DNA of 53,080 nt from Candidatus Fimadaptatus faecigallinarum (GTDB lineage: Bacteria > Bacillota > Clostridia > Christensenellales > Aristaeellaceae): NCBI GenBank assembly GCA_018714445.1, contig DVNK01000044.1:1-53080 (forward strand), in the 5' to 3' direction. The translations under genes were made by a program, and so were the position numbers. The notes below the pieces were generated by a model. The model saw nothing but the letters and a program-made list of their open reading frames with translations, was not told where the DNA came from and made no database searches. This document shows positions 43,048-52,034 of this stretch, piece after piece (within the stretch, counting starts at the first letter, position 1; each line of letters begins with the position of its first letter).

Positions 43048-43077
43048 TTGACAGCAGCCCTTGCGATAAAGTAATAT
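43048..43077 (+). promoter_or_regulatory. Likely promoter of the sugar kinase gene
   Basis: A perfect TTGACA (43048-43053) is followed after 18 bases by TAATAT (43072-43077), an imperfect -10 box. Confidence 0.5.
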
Positions 43078-43132
43078 ATATCCATAGTAAGCCACGGACT
43101 GCGAACCAAATACGCTTTGGGAGGAATTCATT

Positions 43133-44161
43133 ATGGGCACAGTAGTATGCTTTGGCGAGGTCATGCTTCGCCTGACGCCGCCGGATAACATGCGCTATTC
43201 TCAGACCAAGTCGTTTGACATGGCGTTTGGCGGCGCCGAGAACAACGTGGCGGTATCGCTGGCGTGCTTTGGCGAGCGCTCGCGGATGGTGACGCGCGTG
43301 CCGGCTAACGCTATCGCCGATGTGTTCGTGCAGCAGATGCGCGCGCTGGGCGTGGACACCAGCTTTATACTGCGCGGAGGCGAGCGCATGGGCATATACT
43401 TCGTCGAGAAGGGCGCGTCGCTGCGGCCCACGCGGGTGACATATGACCGCAAGTTCTCCGCGATGACCGAGCTCAAGCCCGGCGACATAGATTGGGACAA
43501 GGCGTTTGAGGACGCCGACTGGTTCCATTGGACTGGCATAACCGCCGCGATATCGCCCGACGCGCCTGCGGTGCTGCTGGAAGCGCTCAAGGCGGCGCGC
43601 CGTCACGGCGTAAAGGTCAGCTGTGACCTCAATTACCGCAAGAACCTGTGGACGCCCGAACAGGCGCAGAGCGTCATGCCCGAGCTGGTGGAGTATTCCG
43701 ACGTAATAATAGGCACCGTAGAGGACAGCGCGCTGACCGTAGGCGTAAAGCCCGACGATGTGGACATCGAACTCGGTCGGCAGACCGATGCGCAGTATCT
43801 GGAGACCGCGCGCATGCTGGCCAAGCGCTTTGGCGCGGGCAAGGTAGCCATGATGGAGCGCGAGAGCATATCGTCTAACGACTGCAACTGGTTCATGAAG
43901 CTCTACGACGCGGCCAGCGATACGATGGCGCATTCGCGCGAGTACGCGGTGCGCATAATCGACAACGTGGGTTGCGGCGACGCGTTTGGCGGCGGACTGA
44001 TATACGCGCTGCGCGCGGGCATGAGCGACCAGGAAGCGGTCGAATTCGGCACGGCAGCGGGTGCGCTCAAGCACACCATAAACGGCGACTACAACCTGAT
44101 AACGCGCGAGGAAGTTCAGGCGATCGTGGATGGCGGCGCGACTGGACGCGTACAGCGTTGA
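43133..44161 (+). CDS. kdgK: PfkB family sugar kinase, 2-dehydro-3-deoxygluconokinase-like
   Basis: The 342-residue ribokinase-fold enzyme most resembles KDG kinase, which phosphorylates 2-keto-3-deoxygluconate in uronate breakdown. It has CFGEVMLRLTPPDN at the N terminus, GGAENNVAVSLACFG (PfkB signature 1) and DNVGCGDAFGGGL at 277-289. Asp283 is the catalytic base and GCGD replaces the more usual GAGD. RPTRVTYDRKFSAM is typical of KdgK. An aldolase (eda), often next to kdgK, is missing here. The gene has its own promoter and a GC-rich hairpin after it, so it is probably monocistronic. Substrate is inferred from family likeness. Confidence 0.85.
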   Translation: MGTVVCFGEVMLRLTPPDNMRYSQTKSFDMAFGGAENNVAVSLACFGERSRMVTRVPANAIADVFVQQMRALGVDTSFILRGGERMGIYFVEKGASLRPTRVTYDRKFSAMTELKPGDIDWDKAFEDADWFHWTGITAAISPDAPAVLLEALKAARRHGVKVSCDLNYRKNLWTPEQAQSVMPELVEYSDVIIGTVEDSALTVGVKPDDVDIELGRQTDAQYLETARMLAKRFGAGKVAMMERESISSNDCNWFMKLYDAASDTMAHSREYAVRIIDNVGCGDAFGGGLIYALRAGMSDQEAVEFGTAAGALKHTINGDYNLITREEVQAIVDGGATGRVQR

Positions 44162-44187
44162 TGATTCAGAGCGACATGGCTATATGG

Positions 44188-44219
44188 AGGCGCGGCGGCG
44201 GTGTGCTGCCGCGCCTTTG
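44188..44219 (+). terminator. Hairpin after the sugar kinase gene
   Basis: A 9-bp stem AGGCGCGGC/GCCGCGCCT (44188-44196, 44208-44216) with an 11-base loop is followed by only TTGA, so termination may be partial and recX could be read through. Confidence 0.55.
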
Positions 44220-44244
44220 AGCGCATAAATTAGGAAGTGTTCAT

Positions 44245-44889
44245 ATGGCGACGATAACCGAACTGAGGCCGATCAAGCGCCGGGTGCTGATAGCCGTCGA
44301 TGGGCGCAGGTTTGCCTGCGTGCCGCGGAGCTGGATTGAAGAGCTGGATTTGCATCAGTACGACGATGTGGATACGGATGAGCTGGGCGGCGCGATAGCC
44401 GCGCGGCAGTTTGAGGGTGCGTATTCGTATGCGCTGGAGCTGCTCGCCGGGGCGATGCGCTCGCGCAGACAGGTGCTCACAAAGCTCGCCGAACGCGGCT
44501 GCTGCGCGCTTACGCTGGAGATGGTCGCGCAGCGCCTCGAGGAGAACGGCCTCATAGACGACGCCGCTTACGCTCAGCGCCAGCTCGAGCTCAGCAACCG
44601 GCGCGGCAAGGGTCAGCGCGCCGCGGTGAGCGCGCTGATAAGCAAGGGCGTGGACGCCGACACCGCGCGCCGCTCGCTGGAAGGCTGGGATGTGGATGCC
44701 GAACGGCGTGCGGCGTGCGAGGCGGCGTACAAGTACATGCGCCGGCGTTGGGATGACGACGAGCGCCGTGCGCGTATGTTGACCTATGGGGCGCTGGCGC
44801 GCAGGGGCTACTCGAGTGAACTCGCGCGCCAGGCTGTGGAACACGCCGCACAGCGCCTGCGCGACGAGCAGGACGGCACGGACGAATAG
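44245..44889 (+). CDS. recX: Regulatory protein RecX
   Basis: The 214-residue helical protein belongs to the RecX family, which binds RecA filaments and limits recombinase activity. Family features are the three-helix repeats: AYSYALELLAGAMRSRRQV, then NGLIDDAAYAQRQLE, RGKGQRAAVSALISKGVD and TYGALARRGYSSELARQAV. An N-terminal extension of about 55 residues precedes the core, as in Firmicutes RecX. It is not next to recA in this window. Its stop codon is only two bases from the end of the convergent oxidoreductase gene. Confidence 0.88.
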   Translation: MATITELRPIKRRVLIAVDGRRFACVPRSWIEELDLHQYDDVDTDELGGAIAARQFEGAYSYALELLAGAMRSRRQVLTKLAERGCCALTLEMVAQRLEENGLIDDAAYAQRQLELSNRRGKGQRAAVSALISKGVDADTARRSLEGWDVDAERRAACEAAYKYMRRRWDDDERRARMLTYGALARRGYSSELARQAVEHAAQRLRDEQDGTDE

Positions 44890-44891
44890 CC

Positions 44892-45863
44892 TCAGCCAAA
44901 CGATACCGGCTCAAGCCCGGCCTGTGCGCGCAGCTTGTCGTACAGCCGCGCCAGCTCCAGCGAGTCGGCCAGCGGCATAAGTGGGCTTTGCTTCAGGCCG
45001 CGCTCGCAGCAGTCGATGAAGTGCAGGGCTTCATAGTACAGGTCCTCACGTATGGGATCGTCAAAGCTGTCCAGCAGTGCGCCTGAGTTGTCGCGCAGTT
45101 CACAGCGGCGCGCTCCCCAGAACTTGGGCATGTATATGCAGCCGCGTTCGCCGTAGACGTAGGCATCGCCGGGCTGGCTCACGTTTACGCCGGCATTGAG
45201 CGAGGCTATGACGTCGCCCAAACGCAGTTGCACTGCGGCGTAGTCGTCCACGCCGCCCGGGCAGAGATGCAGCATGCCATTGACCGCGTCGGGTGCGCGA
45301 CCGGCCATGTCCAGCGCAAACCCGAGCGCATACACGCCTACGTCGAACAGCGCGCCGCCGCCCAGCGCCGGGTCGTACAGCCGGCTGGCCGGGTCATAGC
45401 TGGTGTGAAAACAGAACGCGGCATTTATCGCAAGCGGCGCGCCTATGCGGCCCTGAGCTATCCAGTCCTTTGCGCGCCGGTACGCGGGCATCGTACGCGT
45501 CCAAAGCGCTTCCATCAGCAGCGTATCGCATTCCCGCGCGGCTTCGATTGCGGTCAGTGCGTCGCTCTGGCCGCAGCACATAGGCTTTTCGCACAGCACA
45601 GGCTTGTGATGGCGCAGTGCGGCAAGCGTTTGCGCCAGGTGCAGGTTGTTGGGCACGCCTATGTACACGGCGTCGACATTCGCGTCTTCCAGCATATTAT
45701 CGATGTCGCAATAGCCGCGCCGCGCGCCGATCTCAGCGGCGAATGCATCGGCGCGCTGCTGAGTGCGGCTCAGCACGGCGCTGACCTCGCTGCCGGGTAT
45801 GCGTGCTATCGCCTGTGCAAAGCGGTGGGAGATGGTGCCCGAACCTGTGATTGCAAATCTCAT
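44892..45863 (-). CDS. Gfo/Idh/MocA family NAD(P)-dependent oxidoreductase
   Basis: The 323-residue protein has an N-terminal Rossmann fold (FAITGSGTISHRFAQAIA), the family motif VLCEKPM at 89-95, and a C-terminal alpha/beta domain of the GFO_IDH_MocA type (FDVGVYALGFALDMAG). These enzymes oxidise or reduce sugars and inositols. GGAGGT precedes the ATG at 45863. It lies downstream of the DUF5107 gene and sugar ABC genes on the same strand, separated by a hairpin, so a role in processing the imported sugar is plausible. The convergent recX leaves almost no room for a dedicated terminator. Confidence 0.88.
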   Translation of the reverse strand: MRFAITGSGTISHRFAQAIARIPGSEVSAVLSRTQQRADAFAAEIGARRGYCDIDNMLEDANVDAVYIGVPNNLHLAQTLAALRHHKPVLCEKPMCCGQSDALTAIEAARECDTLLMEALWTRTMPAYRRAKDWIAQGRIGAPLAINAAFCFHTSYDPASRLYDPALGGGALFDVGVYALGFALDMAGRAPDAVNGMLHLCPGGVDDYAAVQLRLGDVIASLNAGVNVSQPGDAYVYGERGCIYMPKFWGARRCELRDNSGALLDSFDDPIREDLYYEALHFIDCCERGLKQSPLMPLADSLELARLYDKLRAQAGLEPVSFG

Positions 45864-46002
45864 ATAGCGTACCTCCGGAGCATTTGATTAAGCCATACAA
45901 TTGGGCAAGGCTGCCCGTTCATTTTAAATGCATTAATATTGCTCAGCACATACATTAAACCGTCGGCAGCCTGTAAATCGCGCTATCGCCGACGCAAATC
46001 AA

Positions 46003-46035
46003 CCGGCGCGCACACTATTCAGCCGTGCGCGCCGG
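46003..46035 (-). terminator. Terminator of the DUF5107 gene
   Basis: A perfect 11-bp stem CCGGCGCGCAC/GTGCGCGCCGG (46003-46013, 46025-46035) with an 11-base loop lies 25 bases after the stop codon. On the minus strand TTGATTT follows. Confidence 0.65.
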
Positions 46036-46059
46036 CATATCAGCCTGAGCGATTCAATT

Positions 46060-49000
46060 TCAATCAATGCCAAACAGCTTTGGATACTTTAGCGCCGCAG
46101 CGGTGCGGTACTCTGTCGGGAAGCGCTGCGCTGCGCGTTCAAGCGCTTCAGTGTCGCCATCCAGTGCCGCAAGCAGCGCCTCCGGGAAAGCCAGCGCCAA
46201 CTCGTCCATCATGGCCTTGTCGTGCTCGAATGGCTTGTAGCTGACGCGACTGCGCGCGAAATGATGGTACTTGCCTATATCGCGCCGGGCAGCGTCGCAG
46301 CTGGACCGCGCCTGATTGAGCAGCGCTTGAGCGCCCGCCTGGTCGTCCAGCGCGCGCAGACACAGCGCGCGGAATATCAGCTCTACGGCGCTTGCGCGCT
46401 CAGCGCCCATCGTGCCTTCGCGCAGTGCCGACTGCGCGCCGGACTCGTCGCCCTGCGCCCGGAGCGCCAATCCCTTCCAGTAGCGCACAAAGCTCAGCTC
46501 GCGCGGCAGGTGTCCTTCGCCTTCCTGGTAATTGGGATCTATCTCGAGTGCGCGCTCAAGCCTCTCCAGCGCGCCGGAGATATCGCCCGCGGCCAGGTGC
46601 TGCGCGCCATCCAGCGCCCAGGTCCAGGCGTGCACGCGCAGTATTTCGCCCTCGCCGCCCTCATAGCTGTTGAACATGCGATTGTGCAGCAGCTGTTCGG
46701 CGCGCGCATAGTCGCCGCGCTCTACGTAGGCTTCAATGTAGTTTGTGTAGTTGTCATCGCGCGCACAGGCCAGTTCGGCATGCTTTTCGTACAGTGCTAA
46801 GCGTTCGTCTATCGGAGCGCCGGTCACCCGCAGGTATTGACATAGCTCGTAGAATACGCAGGCGTCGTGGCGATCCATGCGGAATGCGCGCGCGATCAAC
46901 TCGCCGGCGCGCTTGTGACTGGCTGCGTCGCGGCGCTTGTCGAAGCACGCGAATGCCAGATTGCGGTACACCGTCGGGAACTTGGCGCCGCGCGATATCG
47001 ACAATTCGAACAGCTCGGCGGCGCGTTCAAACTGACCCGCAGCGTAGAGCATATTGCCGAGGTAATACGGCGCAGCGGCGTCGGTGACGGATGCATCGAC
47101 GGCGTCTGCAAGTATCAGCAGCGATTCGGGCCGACTGTGCAGCACGCCATGCGTATCCTGCTGTGAGGCGTCCAGGTATACCCGCTGCTGTTCGGCGGCA
47201 TTGCCGGCATGGCCATACGCCCAGCCCAGCGCGTACGTAAGCGGCGCAAAGGGTGCGGCGGCATTGGCGCGCTGCCACTCGAGCAGCGCTATCGCGTCGC
47301 GATACTGCCCGGCCTGCATGTACCTTAGCGCCGCGTCCAGCGCGTATTCGGGCTTGCTCAGGCAGACCTGCAGTCCAGGCGCGGTAAAGTCGGACTTGCT
47401 CAGCGCCAGTTCGGCCAGGTACAGCATATCCATGTCGTCCAGTTCAGCCAATGTGGAAAGCGCGCGCGCATGGGCAGCGTCGTCGCCGCTTATGCGGGCG
47501 GCCAGCGCCAGCTCCCAATGGGCCAGCTGATTGCCCCCGCCGGCCAGCAGCGCCTCATGGGCGTGTTCGACAGCGCGTGCGGTGTCATTTTGGCGCAGCG
47601 CGATCAGCGCCATCAGTGCGCAGCTCTGTGAGCGTTCGGCGTGCCGCCATGCTGCCGCGGCCAGCGATTCGTATGCGGCGTCATACTCGCCGCGCCACAT
47701 GTGCGCCACGCCCGCAATGTAATCGCACTCGGTGTCATACGGGTTGGGGTTGCGCAGTCTCAGACGCTTGTCGGCTTCCGCGCAGTAGCGCAGTGCGGAT
47801 TCGGGGTCGAGCGCACTCAGCGATATCAGCGCCATCAACTGATTGCAGCGCGCGTCGAGCGGATCGCGCTTGAGCGCCTCGCGCAGATAGTCGGCGGGAT
47901 CGAGGTAGGGATGACGGTATTGGAACAGGTGCAGCGCGTGGAAGTACAGCTCCTCATTGGTCTTGAGCTGCTGGGGTTCGGGCGTGGGCTCAAACGGCGC
48001 GGGTATTTCGCACTCTGCGGGCGGATCGGGCTGGTAGCTGACCAGCGTGCGACCGTCGTCCGCGAGTATGTCCACGCGTATGTCGCTTTCGGCGCTGCCA
48101 GCGGGGCGGGGCAGGCGCTTGAGGTACACGTCGCCGGGCTTTATGTACATCAGCGTTTCGCTGAATGCCTCCTGGCCGCGGCAGCTCATGCGCACGCGCA
48201 CGTTGCGGAACACACCGGTAACGTTCAGGCCCAGCTTTATCACGTCGCCCTCGAAATCCAGTGCGAGCGCGGCGTCGAGCGTGGCGTTCTTTACGTAGCC
48301 AATGCCCTGTATTGGGTACCAGTACTGATCGGCGGTGCGATATTCGTGCGGAGCTATCCATGAGAAGTCGGGCTGATTGCGCGAGAACACGCCGGTCATC
48401 AGTTCGATATATGGTCCGTCGTCGTCGGTGAGTTTGTCATACCACGCCTGCGCAAACGGCGATACGCCCCATGTGAACATCTTCTTGCCGGGTGCGACGT
48501 GGCGGTCGGCTATGTGTATGGTACCGCTGTGCGCGCCGAAGTCGTAGCCGCCCAGAAAGTCATACTTTGAATTGTACGTAAAGAACGACGCGCTCATCGG
48601 CAGATTGTTGTAATCGCGCACGTCGCGCCCTGCGCCGAAATCCGCACCCTTGTAATCGCCCGACACGATCGGGAAACCGCTGGTCGATGCCCATGCGTGG
48701 TCGCTGGCCCAGTGTATGTCGGGCGGGAATATCGCGCGGTAGTCGCGATTCACGGCCACGGCGAGGTTGGCCCACCACATGAACGATTGCGTGACGTCGC
48801 TGCGGTTGTACAGCCGTATCTGGGCGCGCATGTACGAGCGGCCGGGATAAACGGTTATGCCTACGCGGCCGCGCGTGCGGCCCATGGGCTCGGTTTCGCC
48901 CATCCAGGCGGTAGCGCTGCCGTCGGGATTGTGCTTGAGTTCGTATTCGACGGGCAGGTAGGTTGTGGGGCGATGGTGCTGCGGCCAGTTGAACTCTATA

Positions 49001-49332
49001 CCGCCCGAGGTCCAGGGGCCGCAGTTGCCTATCAGCGCGGGCTTGATGACGCGGTTATAGTATATGAAGTCGTAACCGTTGTATCGGGCGCGTGCGCGGT
49101 AGACCTTGCCGCCGAGCTGGGGCAGCAGCGTCAGTGAGATGTACTCGTTTTCGAGCTTTATGGCTTCGTAGGTTTGGTCGCACTTGCGATTGGTGAGCGT
49201 AGAGTTCATGGCCATCGGGAATACGCGTCCCGATGCGCCCTGGACGCAACGCTTTTCGTAGAACATGGGATTGGGCTCGTCGGGGCCGATGAGGTAGGTT
49301 GGTATAGTGATGCTTTCAGTGCGGGCGATCAT
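46060..49332 (-). CDS. DUF5107 domain protein with long TPR array
   Basis: The 1090-residue protein starts with a DUF5107 domain (about 1-400), a beta-sandwich resembling aldose-epimerase/galactose-mutarotase folds. Visible phrases are LLPQLGGKVYRARARYNGYDF, GPWTSGGIEFNWPQHHRPTT and FMWWANLAVAVNRDYRAIFP. The rest (about 450-1060) is a run of helical tetratricopeptide-like repeats, for example AAPYYLGNMLYAAGQFERAAELFELS and GDISGALERLERALEIDPNYQEG. No signal peptide is seen. AAAGGAGGT before the ATG at 49332 sets the start. DUF5107-TPR proteins tend to sit beside sugar transporters, as here. A carbohydrate-binding or carbohydrate-modifying role is inferred; no activity has been shown that I know of. 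Confidence 0.85.
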   Translation of the reverse strand: MIARTESITIPTYLIGPDEPNPMFYEKRCVQGASGRVFPMAMNSTLTNRKCDQTYEAIKLENEYISLTLLPQLGGKVYRARARYNGYDFIYYNRVIKPALIGNCGPWTSGGIEFNWPQHHRPTTYLPVEYELKHNPDGSATAWMGETEPMGRTRGRVGITVYPGRSYMRAQIRLYNRSDVTQSFMWWANLAVAVNRDYRAIFPPDIHWASDHAWASTSGFPIVSGDYKGADFGAGRDVRDYNNLPMSASFFTYNSKYDFLGGYDFGAHSGTIHIADRHVAPGKKMFTWGVSPFAQAWYDKLTDDDGPYIELMTGVFSRNQPDFSWIAPHEYRTADQYWYPIQGIGYVKNATLDAALALDFEGDVIKLGLNVTGVFRNVRVRMSCRGQEAFSETLMYIKPGDVYLKRLPRPAGSAESDIRVDILADDGRTLVSYQPDPPAECEIPAPFEPTPEPQQLKTNEELYFHALHLFQYRHPYLDPADYLREALKRDPLDARCNQLMALISLSALDPESALRYCAEADKRLRLRNPNPYDTECDYIAGVAHMWRGEYDAAYESLAAAAWRHAERSQSCALMALIALRQNDTARAVEHAHEALLAGGGNQLAHWELALAARISGDDAAHARALSTLAELDDMDMLYLAELALSKSDFTAPGLQVCLSKPEYALDAALRYMQAGQYRDAIALLEWQRANAAAPFAPLTYALGWAYGHAGNAAEQQRVYLDASQQDTHGVLHSRPESLLILADAVDASVTDAAAPYYLGNMLYAAGQFERAAELFELSISRGAKFPTVYRNLAFACFDKRRDAASHKRAGELIARAFRMDRHDACVFYELCQYLRVTGAPIDERLALYEKHAELACARDDNYTNYIEAYVERGDYARAEQLLHNRMFNSYEGGEGEILRVHAWTWALDGAQHLAAGDISGALERLERALEIDPNYQEGEGHLPRELSFVRYWKGLALRAQGDESGAQSALREGTMGAERASAVELIFRALCLRALDDQAGAQALLNQARSSCDAARRDIGKYHHFARSRVSYKPFEHDKAMMDELALAFPEALLAALDGDTEALERAAQRFPTEYRTAAALKYPKLFGID

Positions 49333-49375
49333 GAGGGCTACCTCCTTTGGCGTGAGCATATTAGTTTATGGTAAG

Positions 49376-49404
49376 ATGATAACACCGCGGTGCGGCAAAT
49401 GCAA
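49376..49404 (-). promoter_or_regulatory. Promoter of the DUF5107 gene
   Basis: On the minus strand TTGCAT (complement of 49399-49404) and TATCAT (complement of 49376-49381) are spaced by 17 bases, after the terminator of the transporter operon. Confidence 0.6.
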
Positions 49405-49427
49405 TAGCACAATCAAAGCGTGACAGA

Positions 49428-49461
49428 CAAAACCCCCGCGGCCGGTAAGCAGTCGCGGGGG
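49428..49461 (-). terminator. Terminator of the sugar ABC operon
   Basis: An 8-bp CCCCCGCG/CGCGGGGG stem (49433-49440, 49454-49461) is followed on the minus strand by TTTTGTCTG, just after the binding-protein stop codon. Confidence 0.8.
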
Positions 49462-49487
49462 AATATGCAATTACATGTGATCTGGAA

Positions 49488-51059
49488 TTACTTGCCCAGC
49501 TCGGTGGCGGCGGCGGTGACGGCCTGCCAGCAGGCCTCATAGCCCTGGGAGTTCCACTCGGCGAGCAGGTTCTGATACAGCTCCTCGGTGGGGGTATCGC
49601 TGGTATCGGCGATTATCGTGCTCCAGCTGCTGACAGAAGCGCTCATATCGAGCTTCTCCTGCAGGTCGAGCGCGGCGACTTCCCAGTCGAGATTGGGGTA
49701 CTGCCAGGTAGAGCTGCGGCGCTCGTACTCAGTCTGGCACATATCGCGGATCTCCTGCGGTATGGTGGGATCCTGATACTGCAGCATGTCGCCGTTCCAG
49801 GCAGCCAGGCTGGCCAGGAAGCCGGCGGTGGTGTACTTATCGGACAGCAGCATCTGCTTGCCGCTCTCCTCGTTCAGGGGCAGCAGCGAGACTATGTTGC
49901 CGTTCTCATCGAATTCATAGTCCTCGCCCTCGAAGCCGTAGCTGGTCAGCATGACGCCCTCGTCAGAGTAGAGGTAGTCCATTATCATCATTATGCGCTC
50001 GAGCTTGGCGGCATCGACGCTGGAGGGAACGTAAGTCTCGCTCCAGTAAGACATCTCCTGGAACTGATAGCAATCTTCGCCCTCAAGCGGCACTATCGCG
50101 ACAGCGTCAAAGAAGTTGACATCAGGCTGTGCGACTACCCACAGATCGTATATGGTCTTGATGTGCTTGGGCGAATTCTGCTTGGCGAGTATGCCTATGC
50201 GGCCGGCTGCGAACAGCTCCTGGCAGTCGCCAGAGGCGCGGGACGCGAAGTCCTGATCCATCCAGCCGTTCTTGTAGGCGGTGCGCAGGAAGTCGATGAG
50301 CGGCAGAGTAACTTCCTCGTACACGGGCTGCTTCCAGTTTCCGTCCTCCATCTTGACCCAGCGGTTGTCGGTATAGCCGAAGCAGGCGATCTGCTGGGAG
50401 GTGGGGAACACGTCGTTGTAGGCGAAACCTATGGTATCGGCCTGGCCGGAGCCATCGGGATCGTCCTCGGTGAACGCCCGCATGACCTCGAGCAGCTCTT
50501 CAGCGTTGGTGGGCATCTCAAGGCCCAGATTGTCCAGCCAGTCCTTGCGAATGAGCAGACCGCGGTCCATGCACCAGTACGACGGATCTTCGTAGGTCAT
50601 GCGCGGGAAGAAGTAGTTGTGGTCGTTCTTGCGGTAGGCCTGCACTTCAGGCAGGTCCATGTACTTGGCCACATTGGGATACGCGCTCAGATCATCCGGC
50701 AGGGGCTGCACGACACCGTCGTCTACCCAGGCAATGTAGGTGCCGCTGCCAACTATGTCTATGCCGCCGGAGATGTCAGGCATGGTGTTTGATGCGGCCC
50801 AGACGTTGTACTTGTCCCTGTAATCGCCCCAGCCCACGTTCATCGCGGTGAAGGTGACGTTGAACTTGTCCATTACAGTCTGGAGTATCGGGTCAGCGGT
50901 GTAGCCTTCGGGCAGATTGTTTTCAATGTCCCAGTGGCCCACCGAGATGGTCATCGGCTCGAGCTCGGTGGCCGCCTCATCGGCGGCAGCCACGGTCAGC
51001 CCGCTCGCCAGGCTCATCAGCAGCGCGACAGCCACGAGCAGCGTCAGCATTTTTTTCAT
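49488..51059 (-). CDS. Extracellular sugar-binding protein of a CUT1-type ABC importer
   Basis: The 523-residue protein is a large family 1 solute-binding protein of the LipO/YtcQ type that serves LplB/LplC permeases. It has a signal peptide (MKKMLTLLVAVALLMSLASG then LTVAAADE, cleavage near 26). Mature-protein features are MPDISGGIDI, the WLDNLGLEMPTNAEELLEVM motif typical of this group, and DPDGSGQADTIGF, a calcium-loop-like stretch. No cysteine stands at the cleavage site, so it is not a standard lipoprotein. GAGGAGG precedes the ATG at 51059. It is last in the operon after both permeases and ends in a strong terminator. The ligand is probably an oligosaccharide. Confidence 0.88.
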   Translation of the reverse strand: MKKMLTLLVAVALLMSLASGLTVAAADEAATELEPMTISVGHWDIENNLPEGYTADPILQTVMDKFNVTFTAMNVGWGDYRDKYNVWAASNTMPDISGGIDIVGSGTYIAWVDDGVVQPLPDDLSAYPNVAKYMDLPEVQAYRKNDHNYFFPRMTYEDPSYWCMDRGLLIRKDWLDNLGLEMPTNAEELLEVMRAFTEDDPDGSGQADTIGFAYNDVFPTSQQIACFGYTDNRWVKMEDGNWKQPVYEEVTLPLIDFLRTAYKNGWMDQDFASRASGDCQELFAAGRIGILAKQNSPKHIKTIYDLWVVAQPDVNFFDAVAIVPLEGEDCYQFQEMSYWSETYVPSSVDAAKLERIMMIMDYLYSDEGVMLTSYGFEGEDYEFDENGNIVSLLPLNEESGKQMLLSDKYTTAGFLASLAAWNGDMLQYQDPTIPQEIRDMCQTEYERRSSTWQYPNLDWEVAALDLQEKLDMSASVSSWSTIIADTSDTPTEELYQNLLAEWNSQGYEACWQAVTAAATELGK

Positions 51060-51109
51060 GACAAAACCTCCTCTAATTGTTTATCACTGAACCGGTCATC
51101 CGGTTAGGA

Positions 51110-52015
51110 TCAGCTCTTTACCGCGCCCAGCATTATGCCCTTGGCGAAGTACTTCTGCACGAACGGGTACACGCACAGTATCGGGACCGTGGTGACCGTG
51201 ACCGTGGCCATCTGAAGGCCGGTCTTGTATATCGCTATATTGGCGCTGCGGAACGAGTTGGCCATGTCGTTGCCCAGGTCAAGCGTGGACTCTATGACTA
51301 TCTTGCGCAGCAGCAGCTGCAACGGCACCAGATTGGACTTCTGCTGTATGAATATCATAGCGTTCCACCACTCGTTCCAGAAGCCCACCGCGTAGAACAG
51401 CGATATCGTAGCCATTATAGGCGCTGCGCAGGGTATGACTATCTGTACCATTATGCGGAACTCGTTGGCGCCGTCTATGCGGGCCGACTCGGGCAGCGAT
51501 TCAGGTATCGTATTAAAGTAGTTTTTCATCAATATCATGTTGTACACGCTCAGGCACGAGGGTACGGTCATGACGAATATGTTATCTATGAAGCCCAGGT
51601 CTTGTAGCACCAGATACCAGGGTATCAGTCCGCCGCCAAAGTACATCGTTATAACGAACAGCGTCAGTATCCAGCCGCGCCCCGGTAGGCTCTTGCGCGA
51701 GAGCGCGTAACCCGCCGAAGTCGTAACCGCCATTGCCAGCGCCGTGCCGAAAACGGTATTGAATCCGCTTATGCCGAACGCGCGCAACAGTTTGGGGTCG
51801 GAGAATATTATCTTGTAGTTATTGAAGTCCCAGCCGCGCGGCCAGAGGTAGAGCTGGCCCGAAGCGACCTCGGCGTATGGCGCGACGGAAATCAGCACCA
51901 TGTTGTAAAACGGGAATATCATCAGCAGCGCCAGCAGCGTGAGCACGGTATATATCACGGCATCGGCGGCGATGGAACCGCCGCCACGGCGAATCGCGTT
52001 TGACTTGGTGGCCAT
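51110..52015 (-). CDS. CUT1-type sugar ABC transporter permease (LplC-like)
   Basis: The 301-residue permease is the MalG/LplC-type half of the importer. It has helices starting ADAVIYTVLTLLALLMIFPF, LYLWPRGWDFNNYK, and the EAA loop SLPESARIDGANEFRIMVQI. AAAGGAGG before the ATG at 52015 sets the start; the upstream frame overlaps the previous gene. No ATP-binding subunit is encoded nearby, as is usual in Clostridia where a shared MsmX-type ATPase serves several importers. Confidence 0.9.
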   Translation of the reverse strand: MATKSNAIRRGGGSIAADAVIYTVLTLLALLMIFPFYNMVLISVAPYAEVASGQLYLWPRGWDFNNYKIIFSDPKLLRAFGISGFNTVFGTALAMAVTTSAGYALSRKSLPGRGWILTLFVITMYFGGGLIPWYLVLQDLGFIDNIFVMTVPSCLSVYNMILMKNYFNTIPESLPESARIDGANEFRIMVQIVIPCAAPIMATISLFYAVGFWNEWWNAMIFIQQKSNLVPLQLLLRKIVIESTLDLGNDMANSFRSANIAIYKTGLQMATVTVTTVPILCVYPFVQKYFAKGIMLGAVKS

Positions 52016-52034
52016 ATCAGCTCCTCCTTTCGCC

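Noticed and set aside
44887-44894. Two-base gap between the convergent recX and oxidoreductase stop codons
   Set aside because: It is unusual but compatible with ordinary compact genomes. No shared structure is visible.
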